Below, one piece after another: positions 36,415-48,099 of a stretch of 64,000 bases of DNA. Made by a program: the position numbers and the translations under genes. The stretch is taken from contig NC_091188.1 of NCBI RefSeq assembly GCF_040958095.1, positions 3,322,181-3,386,180 of the forward strand, in the 5' to 3' direction. Under the pieces are notes generated by a model that had not been told where the DNA came from, did not search any database, and saw nothing but the letters and a program-made list of their open reading frames with translations. Within the stretch, counting starts at the first letter, position 1; each line of letters begins with the position of its first letter. The stretch comes from Procambarus clarkii. Its lineage: Eukaryota > Arthropoda > Malacostraca > Decapoda > Cambaridae.

Positions 36415-36505
36415 CCACAAATGAAGGGACCTTTGATAAGTTGCTAGTTTCCTGTCCTCGTTGAGGCCACTAGAGTGCTATTGGCCCTCGGGTAAATTCA
36501 GGTAA
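36415..36505 (+). repeat. LINE 3' end fragment
   Basis: gaagggacctttgataag / tagtttcctgtcctcgttg / ggccctcgggtaaattcag matches the end of the LINE relic at 21612-21700. It lies about 110 bases upstream of the acceptor of the palmitoyltransferase's first coding exon. Confidence 0.6.
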
Positions 36506-36638
36506 CATAACTCAACAAATTTTCTGAAGCATTCAGCCTTTAGTTCTCATATTATTTTTGGAAGTAATAAATCCATGCTTGTACTCACCTTTTACAATAC
36601 TTTCTTCTTATTTATAGATCTGACAAAGGAAAACAGCA

Positions 36639-36900
36639 ATGAGTAAATCCAGGACAATAGTGCCTCAAAATTCAACAGATCGTATGCTCTTTACCTTTAT
36701 GGTAATTGGCATACCCTTTGCAGTAGTATGGTTAGGTTGTGTAGTGTTACCACACTACCATGACAGCATCAATGCCACAGTAGTGCTGCACATCTTATCC
36801 GCTTTATTCATTCTCTACAATATCTTCCACAATATACTACTTGTCATTAGAACGGATGCAAGTGGTCGCACCTCTTATTTACCTTCAGTCCTTAAACCAG
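36639..36900 (+). CDS. ZDHHC24: ZDHHC24-like, coding exon 1
   Basis: Encodes residues 1-87 plus one base: N-terminal tail, two membrane segments and a linker ending LKPG. The exon proper begins at 36618 after tttatag. The donor is ccag|gtaagt. Confidence 0.88.
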
Positions 36901-39900
36901 GTAAGTAAATTGATAAGAATTACTCATATTCTCTCATTATTCTTTTTTTGGATGTTAGTTTTGTCACTGTAATACAGTATAAAAAAACTTGTTACCCAAA
37001 AACATGTAAATTAAAAGTACAGTAATAAGTATACAGGTATATTAATAATTGATATACAGTACAGTACAGTACATATTTTGCAGTTAGAATTTTTGCGATC
37101 ATATCTGACTACCAATACATGTAATACAGTTAAGCATCCAAAACTCATAAACCTGAAATCCAACAGTCAGGACTTCAAAAGGATTTAAAAAATTACTCTT
37201 TTTACCACAAATAAAAATTTCCAAAGCAGTTATTAGGCGAGTACTCCACATATACTGCCATGTAAGGTGGCACCTCATGAAATGTTAGGCATTAGTTACT
37301 CATTCTAAATTGGCACCATAAATCCATATTAGTTTGAAAATTCAAGTGCATTTATTACATAAATAATCATCAAAATCTCTTGGCTTTTATGCTGGAAGTG
37401 CATACAGCAGGAGTTTACAGAAAGTATGCATACTGCAGTGCTATATTAATAGACCATCTCACTTTAGAATTATTTAATTGATTATTATAAGCTTTATATT
37501 TTTTTATTTTTGTTTTACAATGAAATAGCAATGATAATTGGTTTAGTAAAATATTGAACAGTATTTGCGGTGTTAAACATTTGCCAGTTTTTTTAGGGAA
37601 GGTGATCACTGATGTCAGTACCCACTTGCTCCACCACCACCACCACCACCTCCACCACCACCACCTCCACCACCACCACCTTATGTGGTGGTGGTGGTGG
37701 CCATTGCCCAGTAGAGGAAATGGCCTCAAGCTGTAAAAACTGACAGCTGGTCTCTTGGCCTGCTGGAATGCATGTGATAATCTTTCCAAGCATAGCTTAT
37801 TTTAGTTTAAATCTTTCTATTGAATTTAATTATGTATTTAAAAATTTAAAACAATAATTAATGGAAATTCTTTAAATGTTTATGATGTTCTTAGTACAGA
37901 ATCGAGAACATAGAAATGAAAGGCATTATCCCTCGCCACTCGGAACAAGGAGTTAACTGTACTCACTTGTTTGTTAATGTTTTTATTTTTTAAACATCAT
38001 TAAATAGTATGTACAGTATGTACAGTATGTACAGCAGCTTCTCATGGGATGGTCCCTATAACATTTTTATTAGGCTTATAGCACAACAGTATTACTGCAC
38101 TTACATTTTCATATATCATCTCCAATACTCCATCTACACTGCAGAAACATGTGTCCAAGGACATTCCTTCCACAGGATGGAGATATTGTGCAATCTGTCA
38201 AGTGAACTATCCTCCAAGATCTTACCATTGCCACATATGTGATGAATGTATTCTCAAGAGAGACCACCACTGCAAATTTACAGGTACTGTAATGTTAGAT
38301 TTCGAATTGCAGCCTACTCATTGCCATATACTGTAGAAAAGTGTATGTTATCATGTCAGACTAGCAAGTTGTATATACTGTGTATGTACTTTTGTTGGGG
38401 GTTGTACTTTAAAGGAATCACAAGTGATAATGTAAGGTCTGTATACTTCTAATTATTGCACTATTTTATGCTTTACATTATTCTTAGCAGTTGTATTAGT
38501 AGGGAGGCCTTATTTGTTTGCTTTGTAATTTTCTGCCACTTCGTCTTTAGACGTTATCCTAAAAAACGTCTTTTGTGTTCATTTGCAATTTTGTGTACCG
38601 GGGTAGTCATAAAATGAAGATTCTTATTGAAATTTGTTGTTGTATCCCTCTTGTAGCCATTGTTGTTACAGTTTTTGTCGTTTCTGAATTTCTCCAGCCT
38701 GTTCTTTCAGATCAGTTCCATTGTTTACAGTAGTGACTTGGCTTTCTCAGTGGCAGCACAGCACTTAATGGCTCGGTGGATTACCACAAATGGGCACCAC
38801 CTTAAGTTGGGTGTAAAAACCACTCTGGTGTGATAGGTCTAACTACTCAACAGCATGCAACTTAGTTGAAGCTTCCCAGAGGTACTTAGGTCCAGAAAGA
38901 CTGATCCTTGGCTCAATGGGGTGGCATTGTATTATCACAATGGAGTACTGTTCAATAATACATTGTTATCGGTTTCCACTAAATAGCATTGAATTTGTTA
39001 TTAATTGCATTCATTGTGATTTCCTTTTTAATTCCACTTGAAAAGCAGCCATATTGCTGTTCTTGCTAATTTTGCAGATTTGAATATGCAGTATACAGTA
39101 GAGTGTACTATAAATGTGATATTATGTTCCTCTTTGAGACTTTAAGGCTGACCACTCTACACCTCATAGGTCTTAAAGGTTAAGAAATAATTCTTAAAAT
39201 ATGTTGAAGACTATTAAATACTGGCTATAATATAATAATAATTAAAACAATAATAATAATTTATAAAAAGTACAAAATAATGGACTACAGTGTTTTACTT
39301 TCAGAATACAAATCTATCTTGTTACTGTACTTAATTGTATTTCAGACTTTATTTACCTCTTAATTCTTTTTCAATAATATATCCAAACAGCATTGAGCTT
39401 TATTATTTTATTCTTTATCTCTTAATTTGTAGGTTTATGCTTTCTTTTTATTCATTTAAATATATTATAAAACTTTTCCTTTTACAGGGTGCTGTATTGG
39501 CTACCACAACCATCGTTACTTTTTGATTGGAATTCTGTATGTATTTGTAGGAGCACTTTATGGCATTTATTATCAATGGGACTATGTCTATAGCACTATT
39601 AACCTGCCAGTTATGTACTTCTTTATGACTCTTTTAGTACCTCACTTTGCTCTTCTCTTTGGTGCAATAAGCTTGTGGGGCGTTCTTGTGGCTACACTTC
39701 ATACCTTGGGCCTTCTTACACTCTCAATGGTGTCATACCTACTTCTTACACAAGTGAAGGCCATTTGCCTTGGTCAAACCCAGTACGAGATGAAGCATGG
39801 CATTCACGATTATAACCTCAGTCTTTACCAAAATTTGGTTGATGTCTTGGGAAGGAGGTGGAAAATAGCATGGGTATCTCCTTTTATTAGTTCTCCTCTC

Positions 39901-39960
39901 AAGGGAGATGGAATCAATTTCCTGAAAGCTAATGAGTATGAGCCTCCTAAAGATATTTAA
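36639..39960 (+). CDS. ZDHHC24: palmitoyltransferase, ZDHHC24-like (three coding exons)
   Basis: The coding sequence joins 36639-36900, 38176-38283 and 39488-39960 and gives 280 residues, against 284 recalled for human ZDHHC24. DHHC enzymes move palmitate to cysteines of membrane-associated proteins through an acyl-cysteine intermediate. The cysteine-rich domain runs from about residue 89 to 135, with paired CxxC motifs, RDHHC at 116-120 (C120 catalytic) and a following CCIGYHNHRYF. Membrane segments lie at about 14-37, 46-67, 133-153 and a long hydrophobic stretch beyond about 160. The C-terminus carries LGRRW and SPLKGDGINF, which is distinctive for ZDHHC24. The usual TTxE motif appears as QTQYE. 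The start is the first ATG after an acceptor at 36617, so at least one noncoding exon lies upstream. Both joins are phase 1 and all borders are GT-AG. It looks intact and functional. Confidence 0.9.
37631..37701. repeat. (CCA)n and (TGG)n inverted repeat in intron 1
   Basis: About 50 bases of ccaccacctcc-type repeat, then ttatg, then tggtggtggtggtggcc, so intron 1 RNA can form a strong hairpin. Open frames over it on both strands are artefacts. Confidence 0.85.
38176..38283 (+). CDS. ZDHHC24: ZDHHC24-like, coding exon 2 (DHHC core)
   Basis: The acceptor is cattccttccacag|gatgg. It was chosen over the nearer tgcag at 38144 because only this one restores the phase-1 codon (G + GA = Gly) and keeps WRYCAICQ in frame. 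The exon ends ttacag|gtactg, after the DHHC motif. Confidence 0.88.
39488..39960 (+). CDS. ZDHHC24: ZDHHC24-like, coding exon 3
   Basis: The acceptor ccttttacag is followed by GCCIGYHNHRYF, completing the cysteine-rich domain. Membrane segments and the cytosolic tail follow, with TAA at 39958-39960. A possible attaaa poly-A signal is at 40225-40230; no AATAAA is nearer. Confidence 0.88.
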
Positions 39961-40794
39961 TATTATTCGATAGTACTTGTAAGGTAATATGCAGTCACTT
40001 CTCCAGCCCATAAATTTGTGAAGGTGATGAACATCAATGTAAATGTTGAACTGCTAAATGAATTAACTAGTGAAGATAGTGATTAGAAAATTGGTAATGA
40101 TGGTTGTACAAACAATCCTAGAATATATGTGTGGCCTTTGTGTGTCCAGTTGTAGTGTTATTTATAGTGATAACTTTAGTTAAAAGCGAGACTATATGGT
40201 CTTCCAAGAGTTGGTGGTTGTTATATTAAAAAGAGCACTTGTATTGATGGATAATTTTGATCTATTGGCAGGCATATCTGTCATTGACCTGTCATTTAGA
40301 CAGGTCATTGATAAAGTCTTGTACTTCCAGTAGCATTCCTTTGTGGCCTTGTAATCAATTTTATCAGATGCAGTCCATAAACTGTTAGAAACAACTGTGC
40401 TTCCAGTGGACAATTCTGACCATTATAATTCAGTAAAACTTGCAGCATTCATCTTCGTGATAAGGCTTGTACAAAGTTTTGATACTTCTTATTTCTTCAT
40501 CGCCATTTTATATTTTTTTTTATATATTATAGGCGCATTTAATTTATTTTAATTTGTGTATGTTTCTTTGTGTGGTTTGTGTGTGTGTGTGGTTTGTGTT
40601 TACTTATCTAATTCTAATTACTTAAGTGTAATTGTGGGATGAGAGCTATGCTTATGGTGCCCAGTTTTCCAATAGGTACTTGTTGTCATATGTTGGTTTG
40701 AAACTACTGATGGTTTTTGGCATCCACCGCCTTCTCACCTAGCTTGTTCCAACCATATACAACTCTTTCACAAAAAGATAAATTTATTATATTT

Positions 40795-41790
40795 TCTGTT
40801 GGGAGCCCCAACGGCTCCCTGGAGCTATCTGACTGATATTAGCTATATTAATCTGGGTTTCAGGCGATTACAGTTCAGCCAACCAGGGACCACGAACCAG
40901 AACCTGTCCCCCTCAGAGAGGCGCAGGAAACAATGACCTAAGGAAAACCCCACTGTTTTTGGAGGTATTTTAATCTGCCATTGACTGTGGTTCGGCACTC
41001 AGAAAGATAGGTGTCTCAAAACAAACCCCATCTGGTTGAAATTGCAACCCAAGAATGAACAGAGACCCAGAACTCCCTTTAAAAGAAACAAAGAAACAAG
41101 CAAATATCATCAGCCCGGCATGCCATTTGTTCGTGCAGCTCCCCTTTCCCAGAATGGTGATGGGGGAAGCCCCAGACCCCTGCCCCAGCAGCAGGGGTCT
41201 GGGGATCTCCAGTTCGTAGACTGAAGCCAGCTGGGTTGGTTGTAGACTCTTGCCTCAGTTTTCCTGCTAGGAATTTGTGCCCTAGTGGTGTTTCCTGCTG
41301 AGTGTGGTGCAGTGGCCAGTAGAAATAAAAGTGCTGGGGCTGCATGCGCTTTGGGTTCTCTTCCCCGAGTGTCCTGTAAGTACTGCCCTTGGGTTCCAGG
41401 GTTATCTTCCCTGGGGCCTTCAGGAGCGCACTCCTGTAGGGGTTACTGCTGCTTGGCATTGACTGCGCCCTTGGGGTCAGCTGGGGTCTTGTGGCCTTTG
41501 TTTTGCCCCTGGATAGGAAATATTTTTGTTGATGGTTGGGGTGCATGGTGCTGTGCAACTCGTCTACCTAGCAGCGGCCGTGTTTACTGTCCCTCTGTTG
41601 TTGCTGTGCTTTTGCGGGGGGTTTTCTTTTTGTTTCCTCTTGCCTGGAGGGGCTCTGCCTGGCTTGATTATTTGTCTGCTTAGGGTTATTTGGGTGCCCT
41701 CCCCCCACTTTAGGGCCCCCATGCTTGTACACTTCACAAGGGTTCAGTTTGCCCAGTTGAATGGTGTTTCATTACATTCAATGCTGGTTT
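40795..41790. mobile_element. unidentified insertion inside the LINE relic
   Basis: About 1 kb of different, more GC-rich sequence separates two parts of the minus-strand LINE C-terminus. It begins gttgggagccccaacggctc, a small palindrome, and contains cagacccctgccccagcagc, itself mirrored by ctgctggggcaggggtctgg. No recognised coding motif was found and the exact borders are uncertain. The class is unknown. Confidence 0.5.
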
Positions 41791-43049
41791 TCAGCACCTT
41801 TATTTCCTTAGCTTGAATTTATGACCTATTGTTCTTGAAGTTGCAGGTTTAAAAAATTCCATCTTGTTTATCAATTTTTGCTACTACAGTATTTTGTATG
41901 TAGTGATCATATTGCATTTTTTTTTACTTCTATCTTCCAGCCTTCGTATGTTTAATGCCTTCAGCCTCACTTCATCACTTGTGTTCCTAAGTACCAGGAG
42001 ACATTTAGTATTATATTTTTGCAGTTTCTAATTTGTTTATGTGCTTCATAAGTTATGAATACTACACTACTGGTGCACATTCCAGTTTCACATACTGTGT
42101 GAATATTTTCTTTAATATTTCTCCATCTATATACTTAAACTTGGTTCGGAAATTTGCTAGTATGCTGTTGGTACCTCTCACAATGCCCTTTATACGGTCC
42201 TCTGGTGACAGCTTACAATCCAGAACCACTCCTAGATCTCTTTCCTTGCCAGAAATTTTTAATATCTCTTCACATAATTTATATGTTAAGTGTGGCCTTT
42301 TTTTCCCCCTATTCTGCATTCAATTATGTGACATTTATTTTGAATTCCATCTGCCATGTGTTGTTTTCATAGGTCAGTGCAGTCATCTAAGTCCCTGACT
42401 CTGCCTAGGTATTTTGCATCATCTACAAACATATTCATGTAATTCTGCTTTCCCTTTGGTAGTTAATTTATATAGATTACTGGTGCAAGAACTGAACCTT
42501 GTGTTACTTTGCTAGTGACATTTCTCTAATCAGATACATTTTTTCTTATCACTATGTTCATTTGTCTCATCATTAGATGTTCATTTGTCATCATCATTAG
42601 ATGTCAAATGAACATCATCAAAATATGGATGTTTGGAAGATAATCTGTAGTAGGGTGCTAATCTTGGATGTACATTCCCTTAGTACCCAAGATGAGACTC
42701 CATCTGTTTTAACTACAGTAATTTACTTTTAACTGTCTGGCTTCTTGAGCCGTTTTCTGCTTCTCCTCTAGACATTTCTGTATACTCCAATTTACATTTG
42801 AAAGTTGATATTGAGGCTGGTTTGTACAAAATCTCACCCTGCTCAAACACACTTTTGGAGCCGTTTGTTTAGTGTTTTGCACATTACCTTTTCAGTTTCT
42901 CTGAATCTATCCCCCATTTGTATTCTTTAAATTTTTTCTTTCACTTGCAATTTGCTCTTATGAATTTATAGAATAGGCCAGGTTCTTTTTTACATTCGTT
43001 TGATATTCCCTTCTTAAAGCTTCTTTTTTCTCACTGCTGTGTAGTTCTT

Positions 43050-43390
43050 TCTATGAATTAGAAACACAAAAAGTTAGAGGTGACAGGATTGAAGTGTATA
43101 AGTGAATGAATAGGACATTCACTCCTATTCATAAAATAGGACGTAAAACAATGTATATAAATTGGATAAGTTTAGCTTTATGAAAGACCTGGGTAAATAC
43201 TGGTTTGGAAACAGGGTTGTTGATTTGTGGAACAGATTGTCAGGTAACATAATCAACATGGGATCACTTGATTGTTTCCAGTGTAGGTTAAACATATAAA
43301 TGAATGAGTTTGGGTGGGTATAAATGGGAGCTGCCATGTATGGACCAATAGGCCTTCTGCAGTTAGCTTAATTTTTATGTTCTTAGGTTC
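43050..43390 (+). repeat. LINE 3' fragment, plus strand
   Basis: The plus strand reads FSFMKDLGKYWFGNRVVDLW, then NRLSGNIINMGSLDCFQCRL, then tgggtataaatgggagctgc and ggaccaataggccttctgca. This is the C-terminus and 3' end of a different LINE, inserted in opposite orientation near the endonuclease relic and overlapping its weakly defined edge. Confidence 0.65.
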
Positions 43391-44259
43391 CTCATTCCTG
43401 GTAAATATTAGGTCCAGTATTGATGGAACATTTTCTTCCCTCATTCTCATTGGTTGTTTAAGATGCTGGTACTTGAATGCCTCCAGGAAGAGGTTCATGA
43501 ATCTGTCAGTCCAGAAGTCTTCTGTCATTGTATCATAGGTGTCCTAAGTCTATTGTTTTTATATTAAAGTTTCCAAGTATCATCAACTGTGCTTTATCTG
43601 CTTTTGTTATTACTGTTCAAATTCATTATAAGACCCTCTCATTTGTTGTCTATTTCTATATGAGTGTACTCACCTAATTGTGCTTGCGGGGGTTGAGCTT
43701 TGGCTCTTTGGTCCCGAAAGCCAAAGGTCCTGAGTGTGTTTTTGTGAGTGTGTGTGTGTGAATAAGAAAAAAATTCATGGTATAGTTGTGATCTTTTTAC
43801 ATCCTCAAACCAATGCACTTTAAATTTTGCTATAATTAGTGAGGTCAAGCTATGACTTAACATTGTTTAACAAATGACTTAACATTTACATTAACTTGAC
43901 ATTAAGTTTTTTTAACAGTGACTTAACACTACTGTATTAACAAACTGCATGAATGCCCTTTTATGAATATGGAAAATATGATAACTGATAGATGTAGTAT
44001 ATTGGCTGCTCATATTGTCTGTTATATTTGTGTAGCTACGTCACCAGCCTACTGAGAATCTGTACATGAACTATTTCCGACTATGTTTATATCTTTGAAA
44101 CACATTATAATGAGAGTGTATTGAAATTTGAGAGTATTTTGGGCTTTCACAAGGAATCTTCATTGACTTATCACATTTATAGGGATTTTCCACAAATAAT
44201 TGCCCTAGAATTTCTTATTGATAATCACTACCTTGCGACAATTTCGTGGCTCAATGTCC

Positions 44260-47180
44260 CCGCGACTCAGTCCTTGACCCAGGCCTCCTAATTTAAATTT
44301 TCTGCATAAAAATCATATCTTTGCATTTAAAAGAATTATTGTTTTTTCCTGATCTCTTATATATTTTACCCTGGGAACATTAGTGACTCCCATGTACAAA
44401 CCCTCTCCCCCCTTCCCAAGACTTTGTCTTTACATATTTTATTCTCATAAAATGAAGCATTGCTACTTGTTTATGCTGAGAAACAATAAGATAATAAGAA
44501 TGACAATTGCAACAACAAACACTTCTGAGAGAGAAATGGGAGACAATATTCTTTGCTAGGGCAGCATAGTGGATTCATCTCTCATTAACGCTCCACAAAT
44601 AATCACCTCTTACAATTCCTTGCAAACAATAATTTTTGGAAATTTTCCCATACAATATATACTTTACTCTAATCCTTTTGGAAAATTCTCCACAAATGCT
44701 GATCTTAGAATTGCATAAAAAAATGATCTGGTAAGATTCACCTTATACACTAAAGTATACTATATTCAACTTATACAATTCTCCACAAGTATTTATCTTT
44801 TAGAATTTCCACGCTTATCACTCTCATTTCCTTTGCACCTGCTGGCACTGCTCTAAAAATAACTGTGGGGGTTTCACACTTTGCTTTGCTTAACCGTGAA
44901 TGTTCTACCTCTCTCCAATTGTAATAATAGGCATAGTAAACAATCCTTATTTAATTTATTTATTACACATTTTGTTCAGGATATTAATGTTCCAAGTGTT
45001 GGGAACACGAATTCTTCAGTCATCTTTCCAAATCTTAATTTTTGGAGTTTTACTGTAGCCTTAAATATTGAATGTAATATTAAATTCTCAGCATGTCTTC
45101 ACATACTGGTCTAATTACAGTATTCATTTTTATATATATTTGTGTGTGTATCTTGAAACAATTGTTGTAGTAGAAGACTTTACTGTATTGCTCATAAGAA
45201 CTAATTTTTCATTCTTATTAGCATACTCTATAAAGCTCAACAAAAGCTCATTATTTTTACTGACTGAGAAGTCATGCATAACACAGTATTATTGTTGTTC
45301 AAATCAAACAGTTATGATATGCACAGTAATATATTTAGCAGATTACATGGTAGAGAACAAATGCGCCCAGCCATTCATAATTAACGGTCAACAAGTTGTG
45401 ACCAAATAAATAGTTTTATAGTTAAATGTCATACAAAATATGACAAAGAGGTAGCATTATATTTTATATAAATGTTATATAGTATTTAACAGGAATGAGA
45501 AGCAATATAATCTTTTAAATTCTCTATATTGTTCAAATTCTCTATATTGCTTCTAAGGTGAGCTGGAGCATTTGTATTCTCTATAGCAGTGATGGAAGAG
45601 TATTAAGGTGAACACTTCTTATTGGCGCACTTGTTTTGCACTATTAGATAAGGAACAGAGGAGAGTTAAGAGATGCCTAGTCAATCTTTTCTTTCAACAG
45701 TAGCAGGGAATAGATGCCATCTTACAGTGGGATCCTTGTATTAACTTCAGAATAATAATTTTGTTTAAAGTTGGGTAGGCTGAAGTCATAGAAATAGTTT
45801 TTGTAGCCATTTCACTGGACTGATCACACTGTTATGACCCAATGAAAATAATTATCAGTGACCCTTCATAATTACAATTTTGCCAAGTGCCTTGAGGGGG
45901 GAGGGAAAGGGGGATTTTACTCCTTATACAGTTTGATCAAACGGCTGATGTTCAAAGCAGGAGTTTGGATCCAATACATGTTATCTGTTGGCTTCAGAAG
46001 CAAGCATTGCCCTATTGAGCAAGTAGTTCAGAGAGAGCCAAGAACAGCTCCCACACACCACCACCTCGCATCTGTCTATAATTTATTGTGCATAAGGTAT
46101 GTTAAGTTGCTTTATACATTGTATAATGTGAAATACATAAAAATTGACTTACAAGCTCGATGGTCATTAACAAAAATGTATTTGCGTGTAAATGTTTATT
46201 TTTCTTGATCAAACCTCGGTCACCATTATTTACAATAGTGCTGTATAATGAATATTGGTAAATATGACTATTATTTTTCTTGTTATAAAATCTAGGTAAA
46301 CAGTTTTTGACTGTACAGTAATTAGAAATTAATATTAATACAATTATTTAGTTAATGTTATTAGTTTTATGATAATATTATATGCATTGGGGGTACTTAT
46401 GACCTGGCATTGAATTACAGTACAGTACTTGAACAGTAATTTTAATAAAGTACAGTACAGTAGTCCTAAGAAAAAACAATTTTTTTAACTATGAAAAAGT
46501 ATTTTTAATTGTATGAAATAATGGAAAGAGCAAGAGTTTTTCTTAATATAAAAGCAAAACTAATTTTTACTTCAGTTTCTATCATGTGTAGTAAACAAAG
46601 TGAAAATATAATGTCGCTATGAAAGAGCCAAGACGACTTGCTGATCCGAGACTCGAAGTAGACAGTAGATTACTCCAGGTTGGATGTGAATATAATTGTC
46701 TTCTTTATCCTAGATGACTTTACACGACACAAACTATGCAGAGAACAGGTTGATTTACATGTGAACAAACATCACAAAGAAACTTTGTTTTGATTAGTGT
46801 TGCTATTGTTTGCATATTACAGTTTATTATTAATTATAATTTGATTTACTTTAAAGTGAATAACCTTTGGTTCTAGCAGTGGCTCATAGGCCTAAATCCT
46901 TTCCTAATATTGACAAACTGTAGAATAATTTTTGCATGCATGCATGGGAAATAAATTAGAAATTTAGGGTTTTGTATTTTCTCGTCAATATTCCTTATCC
47001 ATTTACTCAAAACGGATATTTCATGTATTAATAGTAACTGTACTCAGTAATGTGCATGTTAAATGCCTGTGTGGAAAACAAGCATGGCAATCTAGCATGT
47101 TTAGTGTACATGTTCATTGAAGCAAATATCAATTTTATGCATGAATTACACAAAATAATGATGTATTGATCAGAACTATA
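44260..47180. other. AT-rich intergenic DNA, nothing recognised
   Basis: No credible coding exon, tandem array or assignable repeat. Open frames of about 110 codons near 45068 and 45858 have no recognisable domain. Confidence 0.5.
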
Positions 47181-47184
47181 ATGC

Positions 47185-47705
47185 AGTGTTCTCCTCCCAC
47201 CATGAGTATTGTGCAGTACCATCTCCCAGTGTCCTCCTCCCACCATGAGTATTGTGCAGTACCATCACCCAGTGTCCTCCTCCCACCATGAGTATTGTGC
47301 AGTACCATCTCCCAGTGTCCTCCTCCCATGAGTATTGTGCAGTACCATCACCCAGTGTCCTCCTCCCACCATGAGTATTGTGCTGTACCATCACCCAGTG
47401 TCCTCCCACCATGAGTATTGTGCAGTACCATCACCCAGTGTCCTCCTCCCACCATGAGTATTGTGCAGTATCATCACCCAGTGTCCTCCTCCCATGAGTA
47501 TTGTGCAGTACCATCACCCAGTGTCCTCCTCCCACCATGAGTATTGTACAGTACCATCACCCAGTGTCCTCCCACCATGAGTGTTGTACAGTTCCATCAC
47601 CCAGTGTCCTCCCACCATGAGTATTGTGCAGTACCATCTCCCAGTGTCCTCCCACCATGAGTATTGTGCAGTACCGTCTCCCAGTGCTCACCTCCCACCA
47701 TGAGA
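47185..47705. repeat. about 40-bp minisatellite, about 12 units
   Basis: cctcccaccatgagtattgt plus gcagtaccatcacccagtgtcct repeats with unit lengths of about 37 to 43 because some copies lose tcc or acc. Units are very similar, so the array is probably length-polymorphic. Confidence 0.95.
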
Positions 47706-48099
47706 CGTTAGTCGTCATGGTTGCAGTACTTGCTGTAGAGTATTTAGACTATTAGATATTATTATGATTGAAGAGAGCACAAATGGCTAACAGCAGTACA
47801 TTAAAGAGAAACACTAAAAATAAGATTAAATCTTATTTGTAGATGGCTTTATGAGCTCTTTATAGTGTCTTACAATATTACACTTAAACTGAAGCCTTTA
47901 GTAATTCTTGTTTTTAACCTGAAAAACAGATTAATCAGTTTTTTAGCTAAAACATTTACATTAACTAGTCTTTATTCATAATCTTATCCATCATTATTTA
48001 CTTTTATTGACATAAACCAAACAGTTAGTTCTTTTTGGAAAAGGTTAAATCAAGCATTATTGTTTTAAGCACAAATCTAATGTCAAAACAATTCTTTGT

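Larger units (their letters stand above)
40640..43535 (-). pseudogene. non-LTR retrotransposon relic (endonuclease, RT, C-terminus), interrupted by insertions
   Basis: On the minus strand, in order: the endonuclease end at 43528-43253 (LKQPMRMREENVPSILDLIF, then EGLLVHTWQLPF where SDH is expected); VTQGSVLAPVIYIN near 42510; MNMFVDDAKYLGRVRDL near 42430 (the FADD block); KERDLGVVLDCKLSPEDRIK near 42240; KALNIRRLEDRSKK near 41940; ATSRTIGHKFKLRK near 41840; and after a gap of about 1 kb GWNKLGEKAVDA-like residues near 40740. Frames break repeatedly, so it is dead. The gap matches an unrelated insertion at about 40795-41790. Confidence 0.75.

Noticed and set aside
38145..38175. Earlier acceptor (tgcag at 38144) for ZDHHC24 exon 2
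   Set aside because: With the phase-1 donor at 36900 it throws the DHHC frame out; the acceptor at 38175 keeps it.
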